53,256 nt of DNA from Chelonobacter oris (GTDB lineage: Bacteria; Pseudomonadota; Gammaproteobacteria; Enterobacterales; Pasteurellaceae), in contig NZ_JSUM01000016.1 in the NCBI RefSeq assembly GCF_000772535.1, positions 1-53,256 on the forward strand, read 5' to 3'. Both the position numbers and the translations under genes were made by a program. Positions 1 through 9,160 of the stretch are shown piece by piece. Each line of letters starts with the position of its first letter. Positions within the stretch are counted from its first letter, which is position 1. The notes beneath the pieces were generated by a model that was not told where the DNA came from, did not search any database, and saw only the letters and a program-made list of their open reading frames with translations.

Positions 1-180
1 TAAATTGTTAAAGAACAATTTCCACTTTTTTAGCGGAAAGGATTGATATCCTACACAATCCATTTTTTTTCGTCAAGTGATTTCAGTATTATTTATCACT
101 CAACTATCTGACAACTTAAAACATTTTGCTTTCTCGCTGTCAGTGGGTGCGCATTATAGAGCGCCAATATTTTTTGGCAA
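1..180 (-). promoter_or_regulatory. rRNA operon promoter P1 and leader with boxA
   Basis: Read on the minus strand, a -35 box TTGCCA (175-180) and a -10 box TATAAT (153-158) are separated by 16 bases and followed by GCGCACCCACTGACA. This is nearly identical to the start region of E. coli rrnB P1. AT-rich sequence upstream, including the 21-base palindrome at 181-201, resembles an UP element. Two weaker P2 candidates lie in the leader: TTGTCA (109-114) with TAATAC (86-91), and TTGACG (71-76) with TAGGAT (48-53), both with 17-base spacers. Positions 1-18 read TTGTTCTTTAACAATTTA, a boxA antitermination site. The 16S gene should begin just outside the left edge. The adjacency to murI matches E. 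coli murI-rrnB. Confidence 0.85.
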
Positions 181-296
181 GATCTTTTTTCAAAAAAGAT
201 CACTATTTTGAGAAAAACGGGATCGATTGATAATTTCTTAAACAAAACGAGGATTTAAACCGCACTTTGTGAGCAGGAATCAGCCGTCCTTGATTA

Positions 297-1127
297 TTAA
301 TCTTGTGATAAATAGCCTAATTCGCTAAAACCATAGCGTTGCATCATATTATGAAAACCAAAAATATGGTTTATCGGCGCTGTCGCAAAAATCAAATGTC
401 GGGAAATTTCATCAAGTTTCGCTTTTTCTCTGAACAGTTGTTTTTGCTGTAATAAATACTTTACCCGTTTGGCAATCGCTTTGCCCGAATCGACAAAAAA
501 CTTCACATGCGGCAAGCAAAGTTTTAGTTCATTCTCCAACAAGGGGAAATGTGTACACCCCCAGATCACGGTATCCAAATCCTTTAATTCCACCCACGGT
601 TTGACAATGCTATGCAGACGCCCCAAGTCAACCGAATCGCCCCGCATTTTTCTTTCCGCCAGTTCAACCAGTTCAGTGGTGCCGATTTTCTCAACGATAC
701 AGTTTGCCGCATAACGTTGGATCAGGTCTTCCGTGTAGGCTCGCTTGACCGTCCCTTTTGTTGCCAATAAGCCGATATGTTTGCTTTGCGAGACGGCTGC
801 AGCCGGTTTAATCGCCGGCACGGTGCCGACAATTCCGATATGCTGCGGCAAATGCTCCCTCAAGGTCGGCAGCACGACCGTACTGGCTGTATTGCAGGCA
901 ATGACGATCAAATCTATCGGATATTGATTGACGAGTCGGCGGCAAACCCACAAAGTGCGGTCAATAATCTGCCGCTCACTTTTTTCCGAGTAGGGAAAAA
1001 AGGCATTATCCAGACAATAAAGATAATGATAGTGGGGTAATAGTTGTTGGATTTCATGGTAGACCGTTAAGCCGCCCACACCGGAATCAAATACTAAAAT
1101 AGTCGCTAACGCATTGTCTTTATTCAT
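297..1127 (-). CDS. murI: Glutamate racemase MurI
   Basis: Glutamate racemase interconverts L- and D-glutamate in the cytoplasm and supplies D-Glu for peptidoglycan. At 276 residues it has the usual family length. The N-terminal substrate loop FDSGVGGLT is at residues 13-21. The two catalytic cysteines are Cys78 (ACNTAS) and Cys191 (GCTHFPL). Its ATG overlaps the stop of the upstream gene ubiC by one base (TAATG), which suggests translational coupling. It is the last gene of the minus-strand operon that begins at gmk. No hairpin terminator is obvious before the rRNA promoter to the left. Confidence 0.97.
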   Translation of the reverse strand: MNKDNALATILVFDSGVGGLTVYHEIQQLLPHYHYLYCLDNAFFPYSEKSERQIIDRTLWVCRRLVNQYPIDLIVIACNTASTVVLPTLREHLPQHIGIVGTVPAIKPAAAVSQSKHIGLLATKGTVKRAYTEDLIQRYAANCIVEKIGTTELVELAERKMRGDSVDLGRLHSIVKPWVELKDLDTVIWGCTHFPLLENELKLCLPHVKFFVDSGKAIAKRVKYLLQQKQLFREKAKLDEISRHLIFATAPINHIFGFHNMMQRYGFSELGYLSQD

Positions 1128-1633
1128 TATAAATAACCAAAGTCATCAAGAAACAGTTCCGTCACCAACAACGCATCCGCCTGCATATAGAACAGGGAAC
1201 GCCTCGCCGCCAGTCCGTTGATTTTACTCCATTGCAATGCATCACGTCTGAATTTTTGTTCAAATAAAAACTCACCCAGCGGCTTTTGCCCTAACGCCAA
1301 CAATGGCGGAAATCGTCTGCTGAGCGATGCGGGAATCACGGTACGGGCGAAAATCCAGCGTTGTCCGTTACCATACAAAAAAACTTCCCGAACAAAATAA
1401 TCCTGCCCCGCAGGCAAAACCGCACTTTCATTTGCTAATGGATTCGGATACCAATCTTGATTTAACAGTTCAACATGAAACTGACCGCAATGTCTTTTCA
1501 GTTTGACCGTGAGCGAATCTGTCGATAGCAGCCACGCCGTTTCTTTTGCTGTCAAGCGATTTGTGCCGACTGATTGTGTTTGCCAAACCGCACTTTGCAA
1601 TAAAGTGCGGTATCGTTCAAGCTCGTTACGCAT
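1127..1633 (-). CDS. ubiC: Chorismate--pyruvate lyase UbiC
   Basis: This 168-residue protein matches chorismate lyase, the first committed step of ubiquinone synthesis, which converts chorismate to 4-hydroxybenzoate and pyruvate. Family motifs are FARTVIP near residue 95, PLGEFLF near 117 and LLVTELFL near 154. Its length agrees with the roughly 165-residue E. coli enzyme. The start overlaps the end of recG by eight bases and the stop overlaps the murI start by one. In E. coli ubiC pairs with ubiA, so its place between recG and murI is a different arrangement. Two inverted uptake signals form a hairpin inside its first 50 bases. Confidence 0.88.
   Translation of the reverse strand: MRNELERYRTLLQSAVWQTQSVGTNRLTAKETAWLLSTDSLTVKLKRHCGQFHVELLNQDWYPNPLANESAVLPAGQDYFVREVFLYGNGQRWIFARTVIPASLSRRFPPLLALGQKPLGEFLFEQKFRRDALQWSKINGLAARRSLFYMQADALLVTELFLDDFGYL
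1587..1611. repeat. Inverted uptake-signal pair inside ubiC
   Basis: ACCGCACTTT (1587-1596), a five-base loop, and AAAGTGCGGT (1602-1611) form a perfect 10-bp hairpin of two Haemophilus-type uptake signals. It lies 22-46 bases inside the ubiC coding sequence, just after the recG-ubiC junction. No T-run follows on the minus strand, so it does not look like a complete terminator. Confidence 0.85.
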
Positions 1634-3707
1634 GGCTATACATTGTCCGTTGATCCAACCAGCGTCTAATCAAGGCATCGACACACGCCGGATATTGTTC
1701 GATAATCTGCCTGGCGTGATGCTGCACGAGCGGGATCATTTTACGATCACGCATTAAGCTGGCAATCTTGAATTCGGCGATGCCGGTTTGTTTTGTTCCC
1801 AGAACTTCCCCCGGTCCGCGGATTTGCAAGTCTTTTTCAGCGATGACAAAGCCGTCTTGGCTGTCTCGCAAAACTTGTAGCCGCTGGCGGGACACCTTGC
1901 CGAGCGGTGGCTTATACATCAGTACACAATAAGAATCGATACTGCCGCGCCCAACCCGTCCGCGTAGTTGATGCAATTGTGACAAACCGAGGCGCTCTGC
2001 ATTTTCGATAATCATCAGGCTGGCATTCGGCACGTCAACACCCACTTCAATCACCGTGGTCGCCACCAGTAAATCCAGTTCCGCCTCTTTAAAAGCGTGC
2101 ATAATCGCCTGTTTTTCCTGTGGTTTCATGCGGCCGTGTACCAGCCCAATCGCCAGGTTCGGCAAGGCTCGCTGCAAATCTTCTGCTATTGCTTCGGCCG
2201 CCTGTGCTTCCAGTAGCTCGGATTCTTCGATTAGGGTACATACCCAATATGCCTGCCGTTTTTCATGGCTGCACGCCTGATTTACCCGCTGTACGATTTC
2301 ATCACGCCGCTCTTCGGAAACAACTATGGTTTGAATCGGCGTTCGTCCCGGCGGCAATTCATCAATGATCGAGGTATCCAAATCCGCATATACCGTCATC
2401 GCCAATGTCCGCGGAATCGGTGTTGCCGTCATGATCAATTGATGTGGATATACGGCATTTTTTAGCCCTTTTTCACGCAACATCAAACGCTGGTGAACCC
2501 CAAAACGGTGCTGTTCATCAATAATCACCAATGCCAAATTGTGGAACTCCACCTCTTGCTGAAACAAAGCATGGGTGCCGATAATCATGTTGATCTGACC
2601 GCACTTCAACTTTTCCAGCTCGGCCCGACGTGCTTTACCTTTCACTTTGCCCGCCAGCCAGCCGATCTCAATGCCCAACGGTTCAAACCAACGGCGAAAA
2701 TTTTGCGCATGTTGCTCCGCCAAAATTTCAGTCGGCGCCATCAGTGCTACCTGTTTATGATTGCCGATGGCAATCAGTGCCGCCAAGGCGGCAACCAGCG
2801 TTTTGCCCGATCCGACATCACCTTGTACCAAACGCATCATCGGTTCGCTTTTTGCCAAATCCAAACGAATATCCTGAGTGACTCGTTGCTGAGCTTTGGT
2901 CGGCTGAAACGGTAACTGCGCCAAAAACTGCACCGTTAATGCGGTATCTTCGCGCAACACTTCCGCATTCAGACACTTGGTTTCCGCCCGACTCTGCTGC
3001 ATGGCGAGATTATGTGCCAACAACTCCTCATAAATCAAACGTTGTTGCGCCGGATGAGTGCCCTGAGCCAATTGATCAAACGAAACACCGGGCGGCGGAC
3101 GATGTAAAAAGGTCAGCGCATCTTTCAGACTGATCTCATGCGGAGTAAATCCCACCGGCAGCAGTTCGTTTACCGGTGTGCTATGGAGTAGTTTTAATGC
3201 CTGATCGGTTAAATGGCGAAGTGCGGTCTGACGCAAACCGTCGGTAGTCGGGTAAATCGGGGTCAGATTCTCTTCCGGCAGCAACGGCTGATCATTGTGA
3301 ATAATCTGATATTGCGGATGGTGGATTTCCGCCATAAAACGGCCGCGTTTAATTTCACCGAATGCTTTCACCCGTGTGCCGGCGCTGAGGCTGTTTTTCA
3401 TACCGGCATTAAAATTGAAAAAACGCAGCATAATTTTGCTGCTGCCGTCAGACAAAGTCACACTCAGAATCGGGCGTTTCCCGAATGTGACCTCGTTGGT
3501 CTGCACCACGCCTTCAATGGTGGCATAACCGTCGGGGCGAATCTCATTCAGCGGCGTAATTCGGGTGCGATCTTCATAACGGCTCGGCAGATGAAACAGT
3601 AAATCCTGTACATTATGGATATTAATTTTAGCCAATTTGGCCGCAACTGCCGCACCGACGCCGGCAAGTGCGGTCAGAGGAATCGCGTCCAGCAGTTGCT
3701 CTTTCAT
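1626..3707 (-). CDS. recG: ATP-dependent DNA helicase RecG
   Basis: RecG remodels stalled replication forks and branch-migrates Holliday junctions. The 693-residue length equals that of E. coli RecG. The N-terminal wedge/OB domain includes PSRYEDRT near residue 41. The superfamily 2 motor follows, with Walker A GDVGSGKT near residue 295, the motif II box DEQHRFG, TATPIPRT, and the C-terminal motif QLRGRVGRG. It lies twelve bases downstream of spoT and overlaps ubiC, in the same order of transcription. E. coli has trmH between spoT and recG, and that gene is absent here. Confidence 0.97.
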   Translation of the reverse strand: MKEQLLDAIPLTALAGVGAAVAAKLAKINIHNVQDLLFHLPSRYEDRTRITPLNEIRPDGYATIEGVVQTNEVTFGKRPILSVTLSDGSSKIMLRFFNFNAGMKNSLSAGTRVKAFGEIKRGRFMAEIHHPQYQIIHNDQPLLPEENLTPIYPTTDGLRQTALRHLTDQALKLLHSTPVNELLPVGFTPHEISLKDALTFLHRPPPGVSFDQLAQGTHPAQQRLIYEELLAHNLAMQQSRAETKCLNAEVLREDTALTVQFLAQLPFQPTKAQQRVTQDIRLDLAKSEPMMRLVQGDVGSGKTLVAALAALIAIGNHKQVALMAPTEILAEQHAQNFRRWFEPLGIEIGWLAGKVKGKARRAELEKLKCGQINMIIGTHALFQQEVEFHNLALVIIDEQHRFGVHQRLMLREKGLKNAVYPHQLIMTATPIPRTLAMTVYADLDTSIIDELPPGRTPIQTIVVSEERRDEIVQRVNQACSHEKRQAYWVCTLIEESELLEAQAAEAIAEDLQRALPNLAIGLVHGRMKPQEKQAIMHAFKEAELDLLVATTVIEVGVDVPNASLMIIENAERLGLSQLHQLRGRVGRGSIDSYCVLMYKPPLGKVSRQRLQVLRDSQDGFVIAEKDLQIRGPGEVLGTKQTGIAEFKIASLMRDRKMIPLVQHHARQIIEQYPACVDALIRRWLDQRTMYSHA

Positions 3708-3718
3708 GCCAAAATCAC

Positions 3719-5848
3719 CTATTCGTTGATATTACGAACGATCTCGATCACGCCGGAAACCGAACCGAGCTTTTTCATGATCCCGTTAAGCTGCTGCACA
3801 TGGTGAGTTGAAATCAGGAGGGTGACAAAGTAAACCCGCCCTTCTCTTTCTTCTGTGGTAATACTTTTGATATTGCTGCCGGTGGCGGCAATCGCCGAAG
3901 TCAAATTGGCCAAAATACCCTGTTTATTGACCATTTCAATCCGCAGTTCCGCATCAAATTCACTTCCGTTTTCGCTTTTTTCCCATTCGACCGAAGTGAA
4001 ATGCTGCGGCTGGCTATGACTTTCACGCGTAATATTAGAGCAGAATTCATGGTGCACCACTAAGCCTTTGCCCGGGCTGACAAACGCAATTATCGGATCA
4101 CCGGGAACCGGATGACAACATTTGGCACAGCTGATTAACAACCCTTCCGCCCCTTTGATGATCAAATTCGAATCTTTATGGTTATTCGGAATGCCATCGG
4201 TATCAATCGCAATTTTTTCACCGAGCAAGCTATGAGCGATCACCGCACTCATTTGATTTCCCAACCCGATTTCCGCCAATAAATCATCCATGTCGTCCAG
4301 TTTCAATTCCGCCAACAGCTGCTGTAACCGCAACGGATCGATATCGTCCAATTTATACGGGGAAAGGGAATGAATCAGCTGGCGTTTCCCCAGAATGACC
4401 GATTCGTCACGGCGCAGATTTTTCAAGGTTTGACGAATTTTGGAGCGGGCTTTGGCTGTCACGACAAAATTCAACCAGCCGGCACTCGGACGTGCCGACG
4501 GAGCAGTAATGATCTCCACCGTCTGCCCGCTTTCCAGCGGTTGCGATAATGGGTAAGGCACACGATCAACCCGAGCACCGATACAGGTTTGACCGATATC
4601 GGAATGCACCGCATAGGCAAAATCAATTGCAGTCGCCCCGGTCGGCAATTCTACGATCCGCCCTTTCGGCGTAAAGACATAAATTTCATCCGGGAACATA
4701 TCGGATTTAACACTTTCGATAAATTCCAGCGAATTTCCCGAACTTTGTTGTAATTCAATCAAACTTTGCAACCAACGTTGAGCGCGGATCTGCGCAGTAG
4801 TGTTTTTCACTTCACTACCCTGTTTATACGCCCAATGTGCCGCAACCCCCATTTCCGCCATTTGATCCATATCTTCGGTACGGATCTGCACCTCGACCGG
4901 CACACCGTGCGGCCCGATCATGGAAGTATGCAACGACTGGTAGCCGTTGGCTTTCGGAATGGCGATATAATCTTTGACCCGTCCCGGACGCGGTTTGTAC
5001 AAACCGTGCATTTGCCCCAACACCCGATAACAGGTGTCCACATCATCGACAATTGCACGAAACGCATAAATATCCATAATTGAATGAAAACGCTGTTCTT
5101 TCAAACGCATTTTCTGATAAATCGAATAAAGGTGCTTCTCCCGGCCGAACACGCGCGAAGCGATACCGGCATCGTTTAACCGCCCTTTGATTTCATCGGC
5201 AATTCGCTGAATCATCTCTTTACGGTTGCCGCGCGCCGCCTGAATTACTTTTTGTAATACTTGATAGCGGTTTGGATGCAGGGCTTCGAAGCCCAAATCT
5301 TCCAATTCGTTTTTGATGTGTTCTATCCCCAGACGGTGTGCCAGCGGACTGTAAATTTCTAACGTTTCTTTGGCAATACGGCGCCGTTTGTCCGGTCTTA
5401 ACGAGCCGAGTGTACGCATATTGTGGGTACGGTCGGCGAGTTTGATCAGCACCACACGGATATCTTTGGTCATCGCCAGAATCATTTTGCGGAAATTTTC
5501 GGTTTCCGCCTCTTTGCGTGTTCTGAATTTCAATTTATCCAGTTTCGACACGCCTTCCACAATTTCGGCGACACTACGGCCGAAAGCTTCGGTCAACTGC
5601 TCTTCGGTATAAGGTGTATCTTCGATAACGTCATGTAACAACGCCGCCATCACGGCTTCGTGATCCAGTTTCATTTCGGCGATAATCGATGCCACCGCAA
5701 CGGGGTGGGTAATGTACGGTTCACCGCTGGAACGGGTTACCCCTTCATGCGCGTCACGTGCGACAACATAGGCCTGCTTGACCAGTTCAATCTGTTCCGG
5801 CGGCAAATAGCCCTGAATAATGCGATCCAGACTTTCGAATAGATACAA
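3719..5848 (-). CDS. spoT: Bifunctional (p)ppGpp synthetase/hydrolase SpoT
   Basis: SpoT controls the stringent alarmone (p)ppGpp. The 709-residue protein has an N-terminal HD hydrolase with His72-Asp73 and Glu76-Asp77 (LLHDVIEDT), a RelA/SpoT synthetase region with the NGYQSLHT motif, a TGS domain around residues 385-450 and a C-terminal ACT domain. The start is TTG. The next residues YLFESLDRIIQ align with E. coli SpoT, which also starts with TTG, so the rare start is credible and may limit expression. A GCAGGTG ribosome site precedes it. It sits between rpoZ and recG in the gmk operon. Confidence 0.97.
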   Translation of the reverse strand: MYLFESLDRIIQGYLPPEQIELVKQAYVVARDAHEGVTRSSGEPYITHPVAVASIIAEMKLDHEAVMAALLHDVIEDTPYTEEQLTEAFGRSVAEIVEGVSKLDKLKFRTRKEAETENFRKMILAMTKDIRVVLIKLADRTHNMRTLGSLRPDKRRRIAKETLEIYSPLAHRLGIEHIKNELEDLGFEALHPNRYQVLQKVIQAARGNRKEMIQRIADEIKGRLNDAGIASRVFGREKHLYSIYQKMRLKEQRFHSIMDIYAFRAIVDDVDTCYRVLGQMHGLYKPRPGRVKDYIAIPKANGYQSLHTSMIGPHGVPVEVQIRTEDMDQMAEMGVAAHWAYKQGSEVKNTTAQIRAQRWLQSLIELQQSSGNSLEFIESVKSDMFPDEIYVFTPKGRIVELPTGATAIDFAYAVHSDIGQTCIGARVDRVPYPLSQPLESGQTVEIITAPSARPSAGWLNFVVTAKARSKIRQTLKNLRRDESVILGKRQLIHSLSPYKLDDIDPLRLQQLLAELKLDDMDDLLAEIGLGNQMSAVIAHSLLGEKIAIDTDGIPNNHKDSNLIIKGAEGLLISCAKCCHPVPGDPIIAFVSPGKGLVVHHEFCSNITRESHSQPQHFTSVEWEKSENGSEFDAELRIEMVNKQGILANLTSAIAATGSNIKSITTEEREGRVYFVTLLISTHHVQQLNGIMKKLGSVSGVIEIVRNINE

Positions 5849-5875
5849 ATTACACCTGCTATAGTCGAGAAAAAA

Positions 5876-6148
5876 TTACTGCTCGTCAGACAACAAAGAA
5901 ACTGCGTGAATTTCCGCCGTTTCCTGTTCTAATTGCTCGTAGCGATCCTGCTTATCCATGATATCGTTATTGATCAACCCTTTTTCGATTTCACGCAAGG
6001 CGATCACGGTCGGCTTGTCGTTTTCCGGCTCGACCAACGGCTCACGCACATTCGACTGTAGCTGTCTCGCACGACGGGAAGCCGTTAAAATTAAATCAAA
6101 ACGGTTGCCGATTTTTTCTACTGCATCTTGCACTGTTACTCGTGCCAT
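5876..6148 (-). CDS. rpoZ: RNA polymerase omega subunit RpoZ
   Basis: The 90-residue product begins [19 protein letters not shown] and matches the omega subunit, which helps assemble RNA polymerase and forms part of a ppGpp binding site. E. coli omega has 91 residues. The start is preceded by GGAG. Lying between gmk and spoT, it keeps the enterobacterial order gmk-rpoZ-spoT. Confidence 0.97.
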   Translation of the reverse strand: MARVTVQDAVEKIGNRFDLILTASRRARQLQSNVREPLVEPENDKPTVIALREIEKGLINNDIMDKQDRYEQLEQETAEIHAVSLLSDEQ

Positions 6149-6206
6149 ACTCTTTCTCCACTCAATAGGCTTTACGATTAAACCCGATATGATACTAAAG
6201 CTGCCG

Positions 6207-6830
6207 TCATTTCGCCAGTAGTTGCTGAATTAATAATTGCTGCGCCTGCTGCTGCGCCGCCAGTGTCACCTTATCGGCGATCAAAATCGCGTTGATTTCC
6301 GCCACTGCCCGCTCGAAATCATCATTAATGATGACATAATCATATTCATCGTAATGCGCCATTTCGCTGATCGCCTTTTCCATTCGAGCGGCAATCACCT
6401 CGGCGGAATCCTGCCCGCGTCCGATCAGGCGCTGCTCCAATTCCGTCAGTGACGGCGGTAAAATGAAAATACTTTTACAGCGCGGCATTTTTGACCGCAC
6501 TTGCTGCGCACCCTGCCAGTCAATATCCAAAAATATGTCGATCCCCTGCGCCAGATGGCTTTCGATCATCGGAATCGAGGTGCCGTAATAATTGCCGAAC
6601 ACGTTGGCGTATTCCAAAAATAAACCTTGTGCGATCAAACGTTCAAATTCGGCTGGCGTACTGAAATAGTAATGGACCCCGTGTTCCTCGCCCGGACGCG
6701 GTTGGCGAGTGGTGTGTGATACCGAAACCTGCGCCTTATCTTGCGACAGTTGTTTCAACAGGGCTGAAATCAGCGAGGATTTGCCTGCGCCGCTCGGGGC
6801 AGAGACAATGTAGAGGTGACCGTTTTGCAT
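6207..6830 (-). CDS. gmk: Guanylate kinase Gmk
   Basis: Guanylate kinase phosphorylates GMP to GDP with ATP. The 207-residue protein has the P-loop APSGAGKSS at residues 11-19 and the GMP-binding stretch [11 protein letters not shown] near residue 38. AAAAAAGG precedes the ATG. It is the first gene of the minus-strand operon gmk-rpoZ-spoT-recG-ubiC-murI. Its promoter must lie in the 130-base gap before acs, where I see only a weak -10 (CATAAT on the minus strand). Confidence 0.97.
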   Translation of the reverse strand: MQNGHLYIVSAPSGAGKSSLISALLKQLSQDKAQVSVSHTTRQPRPGEEHGVHYYFSTPAEFERLIAQGLFLEYANVFGNYYGTSIPMIESHLAQGIDIFLDIDWQGAQQVRSKMPRCKSIFILPPSLTELEQRLIGRGQDSAEVIAARMEKAISEMAHYDEYDYVIINDDFERAVAEINAILIADKVTLAAQQQAQQLLIQQLLAK

Positions 6831-6919
6831 AATATTCCTTTTTTCATTTTATGCGCTGATTATGTCGCAAAATATAAAAAAAATCAGGTAAAAAATGCAT
6901 CATTAGGCAGAAAAGGGCA

Positions 6920-6946
6920 AAGTGCGGTCTGTATCAGACCGCACTT
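6920..6946 (-). terminator. Uptake-signal hairpin terminator after acs
   Basis: AAGTGCGGTCTG (6920-6931), a three-base loop, and its exact complement CAGACCGCACTT (6935-6946) form a 12-bp hairpin. It lies just past the stop of acs. The hairpin is built from two inverted uptake signals, a common terminator form in Pasteurellaceae. A weak T-rich tail follows on the minus strand. Confidence 0.75.
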
Positions 6947-6963
6947 GAGGTAATTCGGCGGCA

Positions 6964-8928
6964 TTACAACACTTGCCGTTGCAATTGCCCGATAATTTGC
7001 GGATTTTCCAGTGTGGAAACATCTTGGGTGATCACTTCGTTTTTTGCGATAGCCCGCAACAAACGGCGCATGATTTTGCCGGAACGGGTTTTCGGCAGAT
7101 TTTCCGCAAAACGGATATCTTCCGGTCGGGCGATTTTGCCGATCTCTTTCGCAACCCACAGTTTCAATTCTTCCGCCAATGCTTTCGCTTCATCGCCGTC
7201 GGGAAGTGCGGTATTGAGCACGACAAACGCCACCACGGCTTCCCCTTTGATTTCATCGGGCTTCCCGACCACCGCCGCTTCCGCTACTTGCGGATTGGCA
7301 ACCAGTGCCGATTCGATTTCCATTGTGCCGAGACGATGCCCCGAAACATTCAATACATCGTCGGTGCGCCCTAAAATCCAGAAATAGCCGTCTTCATCAC
7401 GGTGTGCCGAATCCCCCGCTACATAATATTTGCCGCCCAATTCCTGTGGGAAATAGGTTGATTTATAACGCTCGTCATCATTCCAGATAGTACGAAGCAT
7501 CGATGGAAACGGGCGTTTGATCACTAAAATCCCACCGCTTTGATCGCTGATTTTCTGACCACGTTCATCAACCACATCCGCCATAATCCCCGGCAACGGC
7601 AAGGTGCAGGAACCCGGTTTCATCGAATTGATGCCCGGCAGCGGCGACAGCATAATCGAACCGGTTTCCGTCTGCCACCAAGTGTCGACAATCGGGCAAT
7701 CCGCCTTGCCGATCACCTCATACAGCCACATCCATGCCGACGGGTTGATCGGCTCGCCCACACTGCCCAGCAGACGCAACGACGAGAGATCATATTTATT
7801 CGGAATGCGTTCGCCCAATCGGGTCAAAGAGCGGATCAGGGTCGGCGAAGTATAAAACACGGTGATCTTATGCCGCTGAATCATTCGCCAAATCCGCCCC
7901 GGATCGGGATAACTCGGCACCCCCTCATAAATCACCTGTGTCGCCCCGTTTGCCAACGGCCCGTAACAGACATAAGAATGGCCGGTGATCCAGCCGACAT
8001 CAGCAGTACACCAATAAATATCGTCCGCCTTATTGTCAAACACATTGCGGAACGTATTGATTGCGCCCAATAAATAGCCTGCGGTACTGTGCACAATCCC
8101 TTTCGGCTTGCCGGTCGATCCTGAGGTATAGAGGATAAACAACGGATCTTCCGAATTCATCCATTCCGGTTCGCAAAAATCCGGCTGTTTTTTGGAAAGC
8201 TCATGCCACCAGAGATCACGCCCGTTTTTCCACGCGGTATCAATATTCAAACGATAATACACCACCACGTTCTCAACACTGCGGCAGCCCATCTCCAGCG
8301 CTTCGTCAACCGTCTCTTTCAACGGAATAATCTTTCCGCTGCGCAAGCCGCCGTTGGCGGTGATCACCAGTTTCGCCTCGGCATCTTCAATCCGATCTTT
8401 CAAAGCACCTGCCGAAAAACCGCCGAATACCACCGAATGTACCGCCCCGATTCGGGCACAAGCCTGCATCGCAATCACGGCCTCGACAATCATCGGCATA
8501 TAAATCACTACCCGATCGCCCTTGCCGACGCCCAGCTCACGCAACGCATTGCCGAAGCGACAAACCCGATTATGCAGCTGGCTATAAGTGAAACTGTTCA
8601 CCTGCCCGAAATCCGATTCGAAGATTAGCGCAGTTTTATTGCCTTTATCGGGCAGATGGCGATCCAAACAATTATAGGACGCATTGAGTTTTCCGTCCGG
8701 AAACCATTTATAAAACGGCGCCCGACTATCGTCGAAAATGGTCATAAAAGGCTTTTTCCAGCTAATCAGTTCACGCGCCAAATCCGCCCAATATTGCAAA
8801 TAGTCTTTATCGGCAAATTCCCATAGCGCCTGATACGCTTCCAACTCGCCGATATTGGCGTGCCGACGGAAATCATCACTGGGTTTGAAAATACGGTTCT
8901 CTTTTAATACGGAATCAAGGTGTTGCAT
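6964..8928 (-). CDS. acs: Acetyl-CoA synthetase Acs
   Basis: Acs converts acetate, ATP and CoA to acetyl-CoA through acetyl-AMP. The 654-residue protein has the usual length. It contains the AMP-binding loop [34 protein letters not shown] and, near the C-terminus, the acetylatable lysine motif [18 protein letters not shown] precedes the ATG. It is a single-gene unit closed by an uptake-signal hairpin. In E. coli acs is activated by CRP; a one-sided CRP-like match (CAAGA, six bases, TCACA) lies upstream at 9055-9070, but it is weak. Confidence 0.97.
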   Translation of the reverse strand: MQHLDSVLKENRIFKPSDDFRRHANIGELEAYQALWEFADKDYLQYWADLARELISWKKPFMTIFDDSRAPFYKWFPDGKLNASYNCLDRHLPDKGNKTALIFESDFGQVNSFTYSQLHNRVCRFGNALRELGVGKGDRVVIYMPMIVEAVIAMQACARIGAVHSVVFGGFSAGALKDRIEDAEAKLVITANGGLRSGKIIPLKETVDEALEMGCRSVENVVVYYRLNIDTAWKNGRDLWWHELSKKQPDFCEPEWMNSEDPLFILYTSGSTGKPKGIVHSTAGYLLGAINTFRNVFDNKADDIYWCTADVGWITGHSYVCYGPLANGATQVIYEGVPSYPDPGRIWRMIQRHKITVFYTSPTLIRSLTRLGERIPNKYDLSSLRLLGSVGEPINPSAWMWLYEVIGKADCPIVDTWWQTETGSIMLSPLPGINSMKPGSCTLPLPGIMADVVDERGQKISDQSGGILVIKRPFPSMLRTIWNDDERYKSTYFPQELGGKYYVAGDSAHRDEDGYFWILGRTDDVLNVSGHRLGTMEIESALVANPQVAEAAVVGKPDEIKGEAVVAFVVLNTALPDGDEAKALAEELKLWVAKEIGKIARPEDIRFAENLPKTRSGKIMRRLLRAIAKNEVITQDVSTLENPQIIGQLQRQVL

Positions 8929-9106
8929 ATCGACATTCCTCTTAACGAAGTTACAGGAAGCGAAAGAAAGCAGACGATCGCTGTAAATGAAACAAGCTCC
9001 CGTTTACCCTATATGAAGTTAAAATAATGAGCAATAGTTGTTAATAATTTGTTTCAAGACTTGGATCACAGAATTGGATCTTTTTTCCTCAATCCTGCAT
9101 TAAAGG

Positions 9107-9133
9107 CAAAAAAATGACCGCAAGTGCGGTCAT
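9107..9133 (-). terminator. Terminator after yafJ-like gene
   Basis: ATGACCGCA (9114-9122) and TGCGGTCAT (9125-9133) form a 9-bp hairpin with a two-base centre that contains an uptake signal. On the minus strand it is followed by a run of T (the A-run at 9107-9113). It lies 28 bases past the amidotransferase stop. Confidence 0.75.
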
Positions 9134-9160
9134 ATAACATAAAAATGCAAACAAAAAATA

